Positions 15,578-24,795 of a stretch of 62,268 nucleotides of DNA are shown in pieces; the stretch's first letter is position 1, and every line of letters starts with the position of its first letter. Source of the stretch: a virus; the IMG/VR virus record IMGVR_UViG_3300012927_000093, positions 1 to 62,268 of that record. One strand, given 5' to 3'. A program made the translations under genes and the position numbers. The notes beneath the pieces were generated by a model. The model searched no databases. It worked only from the letters and a program-made list of their open reading frames with translations, and was not told the origin of the DNA.

Positions 15578-15958
15578 TCAGGGTCCAATCCGGAGATAGC
15601 CAGTAGTTCCGTCAGCAACCGCGCCGATATTCGTGCCCTGCGCGAAACCACCGTTCGCCCCGGTGTCGAGTTGCGTGATGGTCTGTGAACCGGGGATGCG
15701 CACCCCGCGCTTGACCTGCATGCGCGTGCCGAACGGGGCCAGGACCGAAGCCATGTCGACCGGGGTCAGCGTGCCGGTCGGGTCAGCAACCGAAATGGTG
15801 CACGACGACATCTGCGCGGCCGTGGCGTCCGAGGTGACTTGGCCGTCGAAGCCCTCAAGCTGCAGTACGACTTTGCCGTTCTGGATGATGTCGACTTCCG
15901 AGACAGACTCGTGCGTGGTCTGCACGAGCTGCTGGAATGCGTCGGAGGTGCCTTGCAC
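15578..15958 (-). CDS. Tail hub protein, N-terminal DUF5047-type domain
   Basis: 126 residues from GTG 15958, which has an AGGAGG ribosome site. The body (ESVSEVDIIQNGKVVLQLEG, DGQVTSDATAAQMSSCTISV, APFGTRMQVKRGVRIPG) corresponds to the first domain of DUF5047 hub proteins, which normally continues directly into a VPLGTF strand in one polypeptide. Here that continuation is in the gene at 13103-15109. A new C-terminal tail (GTNIGAVADGTTGYLRIGP) ends the protein. Confidence 0.75.
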   Translation of the reverse strand: MQGTSDAFQQLVQTTHESVSEVDIIQNGKVVLQLEGFDGQVTSDATAAQMSSCTISVADPTGTLTPVDMASVLAPFGTRMQVKRGVRIPGSQTITQLDTGANGGFAQGTNIGAVADGTTGYLRIGP

Positions 15959-15966
15959 AATGCCTC

Positions 15967-17628
15967 CTAGGAAGTGATCGGGGGAGCGTCCACTTCCGTG
16001 TAAGAAATAGTCATGATCCGGTACTTGGTTTTCGTTCCCGACGGATGGAGATCCCATGTGTAAGCGGCATCCGAGCCGATCGCCCCAGGGCCGAACGAGA
16101 CGTAGTGCTGCCTGCCGGTCGGGTACATGAACAGCAGAATCTGGTTCGCTCCGTCGATGGCCTCGAACGCGTTGAACGCGCCAGCGAAGCGGCCCTCGTC
16201 GAACACCAGCGTCAAAGTGCCGTTGCGCCCGTAGTACGGGCCCATCACCTTGACCTGGTTCACGTGGTTCTGCCCGACCGGCGGCTGCGCGATTACGTCG
16301 AACGTGCCCTCTGACCGCCGCTTGACCACCTGGTCACCGAGGTAGGCGACGGGCAGCTTGCAGTTCATCAGCGGGTTGAGCGGGTTGACCAGGAAGAACC
16401 CGTTGCGGGTCGGCGTGACGTCGATGGTGTTCGACCACGCCGACGCTGGCACCGCAACCCCGGAGACCGTGTCGTAGGCCAGCACCCGGTAACGGGATGC
16501 GATGTTCGACGGCGCCTCGTAGTCGTAGGCGGTGATCGTCGACATGCCGGACGCCGCGACCTGCGCGTAGCCCCGCACTGGACCCCATGCCAGGTGAGCC
16601 GGGTCGCGGGACACCTGAAGTGCAAATGACGTCGTCACCGGCGAGCTAGAAGACGGGGCGAAGGTGGTGATCACCCAGTTGTTGACCGAGTCGAACACCG
16701 CCGTGAGCAGCGACGCGACCGGAGCGCCAGACATGCCCTGAGTCCACGTGGTCGAGGCCGCCGCCGAGGTGAACGTGCCGAGACCGGCCCAGGACTGCTG
16801 CACCTGCACGTACGCCGACCACGACCCGTTGGTGAGATCGACATCGGCGGTCCACTGCTGGATCTCCGAAAAGATCCAGCCCTGCGTCGAGTCCGTCGGG
16901 GTGGACACGAACGGCGCGAACCCGACCGCCGCGACCTGAGCGGCGGAATAGATCGCCACCTGGAACGCCTGCTGCGCATCGGACTGGGTGTTGGAATACA
17001 CCCAGGTCACCGTCGGGCGCGCGGTCGTGGTGATGGTGCCGGTCGGGCCGGTAACGCTCAGCGTCGACTGCACGGAATACGTCACGGTGACGTACAGCTC
17101 GGAGATCCGCGACGGGTTGCCGGCCAGGTCATCACGCCCGACGGGCAGCGTGAAGTTCGTGAATGACGCCGTCGTCCAGGGGTTGCCGAAAGGGTCGGTG
17201 ACCTGGGTCGGCAGGTTCTGGATCGTGTAGGTCGCCGTCACCGGCTGCTGCGGCACGGTCCAGCCGAACAGGAACTCCAGGAACCCCAGCACGATCGTCG
17301 TGATGATGTTCTGGGGCCTCGAGCAGCGGAACCAGCCACAGTGCACCGGCTGCGGAGCCGGGGACACCGTCTGCAGCACCCGCACCTGCGCGCCGACGGA
17401 GAAGATCTGCGCCCCCGCCGGGATCGACGGGGCGGCGAACCCCACCTCCACCCGAGACGATGGAGTGCGGCACCGGCTGGTGAACTGCACATAGCTGGTG
17501 TCGACGTTGTCCGACCACGCCGTGTGCACCGCACCCGCGCCAACCAGCGTGATGCCGCCGCTGACGCCCTGCACCGTCGAGTTCGGGCGCATCACGATCG
17601 TCTGATAGCTGGGGGGCGGTGAGGTCAT
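15967..17628 (-). CDS. Minor tail protein
   Basis: 553 residues. The N-terminus resembles actinophage minor tail proteins with a membrane-like Phe/Leu segment (IVLGFLEFLFGW) in an otherwise beta-rich domain; the middle has two fibronectin-like domains (TLSVTGPTGTITTTARPTVTW, and later RDPAHLAWGPVRGYAQV) and the C-terminus has a distal-tail type pattern (LTLVFDEGRFAGAFNAFEAI). It overlaps the tape measure by four bases, as the distal tail/minor tail gene usually does. Confidence 0.85.
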   Translation of the reverse strand: MTSPPPSYQTIVMRPNSTVQGVSGGITLVGAGAVHTAWSDNVDTSYVQFTSRCRTPSSRVEVGFAAPSIPAGAQIFSVGAQVRVLQTVSPAPQPVHCGWFRCSRPQNIITTIVLGFLEFLFGWTVPQQPVTATYTIQNLPTQVTDPFGNPWTTASFTNFTLPVGRDDLAGNPSRISELYVTVTYSVQSTLSVTGPTGTITTTARPTVTWVYSNTQSDAQQAFQVAIYSAAQVAAVGFAPFVSTPTDSTQGWIFSEIQQWTADVDLTNGSWSAYVQVQQSWAGLGTFTSAAASTTWTQGMSGAPVASLLTAVFDSVNNWVITTFAPSSSSPVTTSFALQVSRDPAHLAWGPVRGYAQVAASGMSTITAYDYEAPSNIASRYRVLAYDTVSGVAVPASAWSNTIDVTPTRNGFFLVNPLNPLMNCKLPVAYLGDQVVKRRSEGTFDVIAQPPVGQNHVNQVKVMGPYYGRNGTLTLVFDEGRFAGAFNAFEAIDGANQILLFMYPTGRQHYVSFGPGAIGSDAAYTWDLHPSGTKTKYRIMTISYTEVDAPPITS

Positions 17629-20600
17629 CGCTTCTGCCGCCCGATCGCCGCCGTGAGCTGCTGGTTGTTCTTCTTGATCTCGTAGCGGATCTTCTGCTCG
17701 ACGCCGTCGATGTAGCAGTGCACGTGGGTGTCACCACCACCACCGCCCGCGCTGCCCTGGGCCGACGCGGCCGGCAATGTGATCGGTGCGGTGCCGGCGT
17801 TGAACGACGCGCCGGATCCGGCCTGCCCGAGCAGCCCCATCTTCCCGAGCATCGCCGTGGCCTCGGCGTTCGCCGCCGACGCCAAGCCGGCCGAGGTGAG
17901 GCTGGTGATGTTCAGCGCCGACTTGATCCCGTTGGCCAGGTTGGTGCCGTACACCGTTCCGGCCGCCGTTCCGGCCGTGGCCATGGTGCCGGTCACGGCG
18001 CTGGCCACCGTGCTGGCGTTGCTCTGCGCGGACTTCACGGTGCTGCCCAGGAAGTTCGAGAAACCGACCCCGAAGCCCTCCATCAGCCCCTCGCCGGCCT
18101 CGATACCGAACAGCGACGGAGACGCGACCTTGGCGCCCTTCTTGACCGCCTTGCCGACCGCCTCGCCGGCCTTCTCTCCCGCGTCGACCGCGGCCGGGGT
18201 GCCCTTGCCGATGCCGCCAGCGACACCCTTCATCAGGTCCGCGCCGGCAGGCGGGCCGGCCGACGATGCCGTCTTGTGGGCTGCCTGACCCGCCTGCTGG
18301 GCGGCCGACGAGGCAGCGCCGGCGGCTGCTGGCGCGCCCTGGCCAATACCGCTGGCCATGCCTTTCATCAGCGCCGCGCCGCCCGCGGAGAACGCCGGGG
18401 CTCCCGCCTTGACCGCGTTCGACGCCTGGGAGACGCCTTGTGTCACAGCGGCGACGACGCCGCCCATGCCGCCCTTGACGGCGCCCTGCATGCCGGTCAT
18501 GCCTGACTTCATGGCGCCGGTCATCTTGCTGGCACCCTGGGTCACCCCGGCCGCCGCGCCGGCCATGCCGCTGCGCACCGAGCCCTGGATGCCCGACATC
18601 GATGACTTCATCGACTGGTTCATCTGGCTGGCGGCCTTGGAGACGTTGTTCGCCGCCTGACCGATCTGCCCGGTGCTCTTCAGCACGTCGCCGAAACCCT
18701 TGGTGGCGTCCATGCCCAGTTGCTTCAGCCCGGCACCGGCGTTGTGCAGCGCCGTCCCCAGGGTCTTCCCCAGGGCCTGGGCCACGGAGCCGACGGCGGA
18801 CCCGGCACTCTTCGCCAGCGCGCCGAAACCGGCCGCCCCCTGCTGGGCCATCTGGCCGAACATCTTGCCGACCGACTTGATCGAGTCGCCCATGTGGTTG
18901 AACGCGGACTCGACCTTGCCGACGTCCTTGCCGACCTCGGAGGCAACCTTGCCCATCGCCGAGACGATGGCGCCGGCGGTGCCGCCCATGGCCTTACCCA
19001 GGGCCTGCGCCTTCTCCCCCAGCGACTGCAGCGCGTTACCCGCCGCGCCGGCGGCCTTCGGGGTTTGAGACATCGTGTTGTTGTTGGACTGGTTCTCCCG
19101 GTCCGCCTCGGCGATGGACTTTGCGTCCTGCTCGGCGGCCTTCGCCTGCGCGAGAATCCCAGCGGCGGCCTTTTGCGCCTCGACGGAGCCGGACGCCATC
19201 GCCTTGTTCAGGTCATGCTGAGCCTGAGCGACCTGGTCTTCACGCGTCTTGAGCTGCCCCAAATCCTTCTCTAGGCCCTGGGCGGAGTTGCCGAACTGGT
19301 CGATGCCCTTGGCGCCCTGCTGCGCGCCTTGGCCGGCCTGCCCCAAGCCCTTGCCGGCGTCGGCGCCCTGCTTGCCGACGTCGCCCAGGCCCTTCGCCAC
19401 CTGCGGCAACTGCTGACCGAGCTGCTGGACCGACTTGGACAGATCCTCGGTGCTACGGCTCAGCCCGTCGAGGCTCTTCATCAGGCCCTGCGCGGCGGTG
19501 CCCTCGCCCGCCATCGCGCCGCCGGCGCCGCCACCTCCGCCGCCAGAGGACGAGGAGAGACCCGCGTTGGCGCCCGCGGCGGACGCGGCTGCCTGCGCCA
19601 CCTTCGCCAGCGCGGCGGCCAGGTCGTTCGCCGCCTTCGCCGCCAGGATCATGTCCGCGGTCAGGATCTTGATGTCCGCGTCGAGGATCTTGATCGCGGC
19701 ATCGAGATTGTTGGTGTCGGTGAGGAGATCCTTGAAGTCCTTGTCAACCGTGGTGGTTGCCTTGTCGAGCAGGCCGAACTCGGCCACCAGATCCTTCAGA
19801 TCCTTGAGCAACGCCTTGACGTCGTCATCGATCTTGAGGAAGTCCTTGTCGAGCTGCTGCAAGTCCCTGTCGAGGATCTTGGCGGCGTCGTCGAGGTTCT
19901 TGAAGGCGGTGATCAGAATGTTGACCGCATCGCTGAGCGTCTTGACGTCGGCGGCCAGCTTGGTCACGTCGTCGTGCACGGCCATCAGCGCCGTGTTCGC
20001 GTCCTGCGCCGCCTGCTTGAGCGTGCCCAGCTGCGCCGCGGTAGCCGAGCTGTTGTCGCCCAGGGACTGAACCGGCGGGGACACGTCTTGGGCGCCCTGC
20101 TGCAACGACTTCAGGTTCGGGGCGGCGTCCTGCGCGTTCGAGCCCAGCGTCTTAACGTGCGGGTGCGCGCCCTGGGCGGTCTTGCCCAAGTTCTGCACCG
20201 GCGGGGTGGCTTGCTTCGCTGCGTCACCCAAGTCCTTCACCGGTGGCGCGGCCGCGGCGGCGGCGGCTCCCGCGTCCTGCAGCGCCTTGGCCGCATTGTC
20301 CGCAGGCGGCGTGACGCCAGTCATGGAGTCGGCCATGTCCTGGGCGTTGCCGCCCAAGGTCTTGACCGATGACGCGGCGGCGTCGGCCGGCTTGCTGACC
20401 AGACCAAGAGCTGAGCCGATGGCGTCCAGCAACGGCTTCAGGGGCGTCAGCACGGGGCCAAGGAGCCCCAGGGTCTTGACGAACCCGCCGATGATGTCGG
20501 CAAGAACGGCGATAGCTTTGCCGATGGCGACAAAGCCGGTGACCATCCAGGAGAACACCTCACCGAGGAACGTGAAGACCTGGATCACGGCCTTGATCGC

Positions 20601-22580
20601 CGAGGTAATCTCCGGGCCATCAGCCTTGATCGTGTCGGCCAAGCTCTGGAACGCCGGCCCGCACTCCGCGAGCGCGTTCATGAAGTCGGTACCCAGCTCG
20701 GTGACGATTGTGATGACCGACTTGAGCTCGCTCCCGACCGCCGACGATGCCCCAGCCACCGACCCGGAGAACTTGTTGATCTCGGCGGTGCTGTCGCCGA
20801 CGGCCTTCATGACCGCTACGCCGAGATCGGTGAAGGCACTGATCGCGGGGCGCATGGCCGGCTCGACGTCCGAGGCCATGACCCGGAAGGCGTCGGTCAA
20901 CCGGCCCATGTCCTGGATCAGCGGGGTGATCTGGCGGGCGCCGATGCTGATCAGCTCCGCGCCCAGGGCGCCCAGCTTGCCGATCAGCGCTTCGGCCGCC
21001 GGTACCGCCGCGTCCCACGCACCGGAGACCTGGTGGAACGCGGTCGCCATCTGCTGGACCGCGCCGAGGCCCGCGCCGATCAGCCCGGGGAGGGCTTTGA
21101 AGAACTGGGCGAACTGCGGCGCGAGCGTCTGGGTGATCGAGTTGAACCCGGTCGCCAGTTCCTTCAGCGACGCGACAACCGCGGGGATGGCCTGGTGTGC
21201 TACACCGGCGATCGTCTGGAACGCCTGCTTGAGCGGCACCTCGATCTGCGGGATCGCGGCCTTGACCGCGTTGGCCATGTCGACGAGCACCTGCTCGAAC
21301 GGCTTCGACACGTCGTTGATCAGCCCGCGAGCGGCCTTCGCCAGGTCGGTAAACGACGTCTGGACCTTCTTGGACCCGGTTTCCGCCGCGACCACCAGCC
21401 CGGTGATGGCGGCACCCGCCAGCAGCATCGCCCCGCCGAACCCAGCAAAGGCCGCGACCGCCACGACGCCCAGGGCCGCTACGGCGGCCATCAGCACGCC
21501 GGCCGCGATCGCGGCGATACCGGCCGCAACGGCCATGGCGACGAACGACACCGCCACAGCGGCGGCGGCGGCACCACCGGCCTGTAGCGCAGCAGCCACA
21601 CCGGCGCCGACCGCTTGCGCCGCTGTCTCTAGGGCCGCAAAACCGTTCTCAATGTCCTGGATGGCACCTGCCATGACGCTGAATCCCTGCTCAGCGTCGT
21701 CGAGTCCCTGCACGAACGCCTTGAACGACTCCTCGGCGGTCGTGAATCCTTGGGCCAGGGTGGTGACCGACGTTTCGGCGGCGTTGACCCCATCTTCGAG
21801 GGTGGTGAGGCCAGCGCTGGCGGCCCCGGCATACTGCATCACCGAGTCGAGGCCTTGCACTAGCGTGGTAGCACCGACCTCCAGGCCGGTAAGGCCGGCG
21901 CTGACCGCGGCCGCGGATTGCTCCATGGCGTTGAAACCGCCCACCACAGTGGACGTCTCCTGAGCCAGCGCCTGAACGCTGACCTCGGCCGCGTCGAATC
22001 CTGAAGCGACACCTTCGGCTGCTTTCGCGGCTGCGTCGAGGCCGTTAGGGATGGAGTCGAACACCGATACGACGCCCTCGGCCGACTTGGCGGCGGCATC
22101 CAGCCCGTTCGGGATGGCGTCAAACGCGGACGCTGCACCGTCAGCCGATTTGGCCGCGGCATCCAGCCCGTTGGGAATGGAGTCGAACGCCGAAGATGCC
22201 CCTTCGGCATCCTGAGCAACTGAGTCAATACTGGCCGCGGCGCCGTCGAACGAATCACCCGCGCCGTTGGCGGCCTTCGATACAGCGTCGAAGTCCTGAG
22301 ATACGGCATCGAGGTCGTTCGCCGTTGTGTCCGCGACTTTGCCAGCATCCGCAAGCTGGCTCGAGTCGACGTTCAGCTTGATGTCGTCGCCACTGACGGC
22401 GTCGGCCTCGGCCTTAAGGGCGGCAAGCTCCGTTTCGGCCGCGGCCACGCCATCGGTGTTGACATTCAGGGTGACGGTCTCATTGGAGAGACTTGCTATG
22501 GCGGCCTTGACTTCCGCGATGGCGTCAAGGGCCTGCTGAGCCTCCGCCAAGATCCGGATAGTCAAGTCCGATGACGCCAT
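17625..22580 (-). CDS. Tape measure protein
   Basis: 1651 residues, the largest protein here. N-terminal coiled regions include a triple 21-residue repeat at about residues 131-193; a hydrophobic region (about 330-410) supplies several membrane-type helices; a long Asp/Lys-rich helical part and Ala/Gly/Gln-rich C-terminal region follow. The C-terminus has a Gly/Ser-rich linker and a helical end (HVHCYIDGVEQKIRYEIKK). Position after the tail chaperones and before the minor tail genes, plus length, make the call firm. At roughly 1.5 angstroms per residue, tail length would be near 250 nm. Confidence 0.95.
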   Translation of the reverse strand: MASSDLTIRILAEAQQALDAIAEVKAAIASLSNETVTLNVNTDGVAAAETELAALKAEADAVSGDDIKLNVDSSQLADAGKVADTTANDLDAVSQDFDAVSKAANGAGDSFDGAAASIDSVAQDAEGASSAFDSIPNGLDAAAKSADGAASAFDAIPNGLDAAAKSAEGVVSVFDSIPNGLDAAAKAAEGVASGFDAAEVSVQALAQETSTVVGGFNAMEQSAAAVSAGLTGLEVGATTLVQGLDSVMQYAGAASAGLTTLEDGVNAAETSVTTLAQGFTTAEESFKAFVQGLDDAEQGFSVMAGAIQDIENGFAALETAAQAVGAGVAAALQAGGAAAAAVAVSFVAMAVAAGIAAIAAGVLMAAVAALGVVAVAAFAGFGGAMLLAGAAITGLVVAAETGSKKVQTSFTDLAKAARGLINDVSKPFEQVLVDMANAVKAAIPQIEVPLKQAFQTIAGVAHQAIPAVVASLKELATGFNSITQTLAPQFAQFFKALPGLIGAGLGAVQQMATAFHQVSGAWDAAVPAAEALIGKLGALGAELISIGARQITPLIQDMGRLTDAFRVMASDVEPAMRPAISAFTDLGVAVMKAVGDSTAEINKFSGSVAGASSAVGSELKSVITIVTELGTDFMNALAECGPAFQSLADTIKADGPEITSAIKAVIQVFTFLGEVFSWMVTGFVAIGKAIAVLADIIGGFVKTLGLLGPVLTPLKPLLDAIGSALGLVSKPADAAASSVKTLGGNAQDMADSMTGVTPPADNAAKALQDAGAAAAAAAPPVKDLGDAAKQATPPVQNLGKTAQGAHPHVKTLGSNAQDAAPNLKSLQQGAQDVSPPVQSLGDNSSATAAQLGTLKQAAQDANTALMAVHDDVTKLAADVKTLSDAVNILITAFKNLDDAAKILDRDLQQLDKDFLKIDDDVKALLKDLKDLVAEFGLLDKATTTVDKDFKDLLTDTNNLDAAIKILDADIKILTADMILAAKAANDLAAALAKVAQAAASAAGANAGLSSSSGGGGGGAGGAMAGEGTAAQGLMKSLDGLSRSTEDLSKSVQQLGQQLPQVAKGLGDVGKQGADAGKGLGQAGQGAQQGAKGIDQFGNSAQGLEKDLGQLKTREDQVAQAQHDLNKAMASGSVEAQKAAAGILAQAKAAEQDAKSIAEADRENQSNNNTMSQTPKAAGAAGNALQSLGEKAQALGKAMGGTAGAIVSAMGKVASEVGKDVGKVESAFNHMGDSIKSVGKMFGQMAQQGAAGFGALAKSAGSAVGSVAQALGKTLGTALHNAGAGLKQLGMDATKGFGDVLKSTGQIGQAANNVSKAASQMNQSMKSSMSGIQGSVRSGMAGAAAGVTQGASKMTGAMKSGMTGMQGAVKGGMGGVVAAVTQGVSQASNAVKAGAPAFSAGGAALMKGMASGIGQGAPAAAGAASSAAQQAGQAAHKTASSAGPPAGADLMKGVAGGIGKGTPAAVDAGEKAGEAVGKAVKKGAKVASPSLFGIEAGEGLMEGFGVGFSNFLGSTVKSAQSNASTVASAVTGTMATAGTAAGTVYGTNLANGIKSALNITSLTSAGLASAANAEATAMLGKMGLLGQAGSGASFNAGTAPITLPAASAQGSAGGGGGDTHVHCYIDGVEQKIRYEIKKNNQQLTAAIGRQKR
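22002..22190 (-). repeat. Three tandem 63-bp repeats in tape measure gene
   Basis: Residues about 131-193 of the tape measure consist of three 21-residue units of the form (A/V)FD(S/A)IPNGLDAAAK(S/A)A(D/E)G. Repeats of this kind allow change of tail length by unequal recombination. Confidence 0.75.
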
Positions 22581-22583
22581 CGT

Positions 22584-22952
22584 TCACCCCAATTCCGAGC
22601 TCGAATGAATCTGGTCAGGCGAGAAGTTGCTGAAGAACGACTGGTCGAGCCAGACCTCGGCCTCGCCGATCTCGCCCTCTACCAGCTCCTCGTCCGGCTG
22701 CTCGCCGTACTTGATCAGGAACTGATCCAGCTTGAGATCCGTGCCCTTCTCGACGTGCGGAGCAACGGCGTTCAGCGCGATCAGGGCGGAGTTGTAGTCG
22801 TCACGCTTCGCCCCGATCGGGCCTTCGATCCGCTCGAAGGCGTAGAGCAAGCGGAGCTCCTTGGCCCCTACTCGCCGCCCGAACTCACTGGGGAGGCAAC
22901 CGAAAGCGATGGCGAGTCGGATGAAAGCTCGGAGGTCCGCTCGCCCTCGGAG
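22584..22952 (-). CDS. Tail assembly chaperone, T part made by -1 frameshift
   Basis: The -1 frame continues from the slippery site at 22952-22958 to the stop at 22584 and adds 122 residues (LRGRADLRAFIRLAIAFGCL, PSEFGRRVGAKELRLLYAFE, then an acidic C-terminus). This is the C-terminal part of the tail assembly chaperone pair (G and GT). Its frame has no convincing start of its own: the only candidate is a TTG at 22850. The full fusion is 251 residues. Confidence 0.8.
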   Translation of the reverse strand, partial: LRGRADLRAFIRLAIAFGCLPSEFGRRVGAKELRLLYAFERIEGPIGAKRDDYNSALIALNAVAPHVEKGTDLKLDQFLIKYGEQPDEELVEGEIGEAEVWLDQSFFSNFSPDQIHSSSELG

Positions 22953-23338
22953 TTTCCCTCAACGGTGGCGTCGTCCTCGTTCTCGCCGTTGAGCTCGCGC
23001 ATGTGCTGGGCCAGGAACTCGATGATGCTCGCCGGCCACTTCTTGAGCATCTTGATGCCGCTGTCGGTGTTCGGATACCTGCGGCTGCCGTCCCTGTTCC
23101 GCATTCCGATGGCGAGCAGGCGGAGGTTGACCTCTTCCATCGACAGCTCGATCTTTGTGCCATTGATCTTGTACATCGGCTTACGGTGCTCGTTCAGCTC
23201 GCCGCCGTCGAACTCGCGTAGCAGAACGGTGCGCTTCAGCTTCGGCACCGGTACGGCCCGCTCCTCGAGCTCCGGCGTCGGCACGTCGTGCGAGTCGAGA
23301 ACTGGATAGTCTTCGGTTTCAGAGCTCACAACGATCAT
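22868..23338 (-). CDS. Tail assembly chaperone (G protein)
   Basis: 156 residues beginning MIVVSSETEDYPVLDSHDVP. It lies between the tail-completion gene and the tape measure, has an acidic Ser-rich C-terminus, and contains a helical core (SMEEVNLRLLAIGMRNRDGS, KWPASIIEFLAQHMRELNG). All this is typical of the phage G/GT chaperone that binds the tape measure during tail assembly. The ribosome site is GGAG just upstream. A slippery site at codons 128-129 permits the GT fusion. Confidence 0.85.
   Translation of the reverse strand: MIVVSSETEDYPVLDSHDVPTPELEERAVPVPKLKRTVLLREFDGGELNEHRKPMYKINGTKIELSMEEVNLRLLAIGMRNRDGSRRYPNTDSGIKMLKKWPASIIEFLAQHMRELNGENEDDATVEGNSEGERTSELSSDSPSLSVASPVSSGGE
22952..22958 (-). 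promoter_or_regulatory. Programmed -1 ribosomal frameshift site
   Basis: The minus-strand heptamer GGGAAAC reads G GGA AAC in the frame of the G chaperone, an exact X XXY YYZ slippery sequence. After slipping, the downstream -1 frame stays open for 122 codons. This gives the GT fusion seen in siphoviruses. Confidence 0.85.
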
Positions 23339-23358
23339 CTCCTGTTTTGTGGTGCGGA

Positions 23359-23790
23359 TCAGCCTTCAATAGCTGCATTGATGGCTTGTTCAACTGCCTC
23401 CGCGGCCATGTCGTGGCCGAGTTCGAAGGCGTCGCTCATGTAGTGCGAACCGACGATGTGCACATGGGTGAGGGAAATCCAGCCGTCCCGGCCCATGAAC
23501 GTCATTAGCGGATTGCCGTAGTTGTCCCCGCCGGTGTTCTGGATATTGGCGTAGGGCACATCTCCGGGGCTGATCACCCAGCCGTCGCCGTCGGGCTCCT
23601 TGTGCATCGACCCGGCCAACCGGCCGGTCAATTTCGGGGCCGCGTCGAACGCCGACTGGACAAACACGTCGGCACCGATACCGAGGCTTGCGGTGAGCCG
23701 CGGGGGCTCAATAGCGTTTTGGACACGATCGAGATCGTTCTTGACGCTATCGAGCCCCTCGAACACCACATCAATGCGGAGTTCGGCCAT
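23359..23790 (-). CDS. Tail completion/HK97 gp10-like protein
   Basis: 143 residues from ATG 23790. N-terminal coil (VVFEGLDSVKNDLDRVQN), then PKLTGRLAGSMHKEPDG and DVPYANIQNTGG, the pattern of HK97 gp10-type head-tail/tail completion proteins. The gene lies between the major tail protein and the chaperones. A longer upstream frame is Arg/His-rich and not plausible as protein. Confidence 0.8.
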   Translation of the reverse strand: MAELRIDVVFEGLDSVKNDLDRVQNAIEPPRLTASLGIGADVFVQSAFDAAPKLTGRLAGSMHKEPDGDGWVISPGDVPYANIQNTGGDNYGNPLMTFMGRDGWISLTHVHIVGSHYMSDAFELGHDMAAEAVEQAINAAIEG

Positions 23791-23798
23791 CAGCTGGA

Positions 23799-24578
23799 TC
23801 AGACGTAGACGACGGTCCGGGAAACGGCGACCATCGCGTTGAACGACGGGGTCGTACCCGAGATCGTGCAGACCGCGCGCACCTGGGCCGGCAGCGTGAC
23901 ACCGTTGGGCTGGGTGAGCCGCTGCGCCTGGTTCGACGTGGTGACCGCGACGAACGTGGAGCCCGCGATGTCGGTCCAGGTGGTGCCGTCCGGGGAGCCC
24001 TGCAGCTTCGCGGTCAGCGACGGGGTCGTGCCCGACACCGCGCCGACGTGCAGCTGAGCGGCCCAACCACCGGTGGTCGCGCCACCGTTGGCGGTGTTGT
24101 CCAGCGCGAGGGACGTGTTGGTCGCGGTGAGCGCGGCGATGGGGCTGGTCAGGATGAACCCGGAGTCGATCGCGCCACGGGCGTCGAACTCGGCGTCGAT
24201 GTCGACGGCGCCCTTGAGCTTGACGTCGATGTCGTACTTGGTCAGCACCGACGGCATCAGGATCGCAGGCTGGAACACCGAGCCCACCGGGGCGGCCAGT
24301 CCCGCCGGGGCGGTCAGGGTCTGGACGTCGGCGGTCTGGCCGAACCGAGCGTTGACGATCTGGTCCAGGAAGTTGTAACCGGCGGCGTAGAAACCCTTGA
24401 ACTCCAGGGACGCCTTCTGAATGCCGGCCAGGTCGTAGGAGAAGTGGTCCCCGAACACCGTGGCGTCGATCTTCGCGGCATCCCGCTTGATCTTGACCTC
24501 GTTGCCGTTGCCGGAGATGTCATATCCGTCGGCCCAGATGGCCAAGTTCCGGCCAACAAGAACGTTGCGCGTAGCCAT
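23799..24578 (-). CDS. Major tail protein
   Basis: 259 residues beginning MATRNVLVGRNLAIWADGYD. The N-terminal two thirds are a tail tube fold (VKIKRDAAKIDATVFGDHFS, FKGFYAAGYNFLDQIV). Residues about 147-259 form a separate C-terminal beta domain (VSGTTPSLTAKLQGSPDGTT) related to the free-standing protein at 25953-26312, so the tube carries a decorating domain. It precedes the tail-completion and chaperone genes, the usual order. Confidence 0.9.
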   Translation of the reverse strand: MATRNVLVGRNLAIWADGYDISGNGNEVKIKRDAAKIDATVFGDHFSYDLAGIQKASLEFKGFYAAGYNFLDQIVNARFGQTADVQTLTAPAGLAAPVGSVFQPAILMPSVLTKYDIDVKLKGAVDIDAEFDARGAIDSGFILTSPIAALTATNTSLALDNTANGGATTGGWAAQLHVGAVSGTTPSLTAKLQGSPDGTTWTDIAGSTFVAVTTSNQAQRLTQPNGVTLPAQVRAVCTISGTTPSFNAMVAVSRTVVYV

Positions 24579-24787
24579 TATTCGGCCCCTTCATCAGTTT
24601 TGCCAGGTTGGCTAGACCCGGCGGGAGCCGGGACGATGAGCTGCCACTCGAGGTATTTCTCGGTGTCAGGGTGATCAGCCGGCCAATCGTCGCCCGGCTC
24701 GAAATGAACGTCCCGTCCCGTACGTTCATCAGTGCGGTCGAACGGCTGATTTACGACATACTTCGGCGCCGTGGCCTTGCTAGCCAT
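24578..24787 (-). CDS. Small hypothetical head-tail protein
   Basis: 69 residues beginning MASKATAPKYVVNQPFDRTD, charged, with an acidic region GDDWPADHPDTEKYLEW. Its stop overlaps the start of the major tail protein by one base. Proteins of this size at this position are common in actinophages; no function is known. Confidence 0.7.
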   Translation of the reverse strand: MASKATAPKYVVNQPFDRTDERTGRDVHFEPGDDWPADHPDTEKYLEWQLIVPAPAGSSQPGKTDEGAE

Positions 24788-24795
24788 GAGTTCTC

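Noticed and set aside
20182-21963. Plus-strand 593-codon frame opposite the tape measure
   Set aside because: Ala/Ser/Thr/Pro composition mirrors the antisense of helical repeats in the tape measure; no domain.
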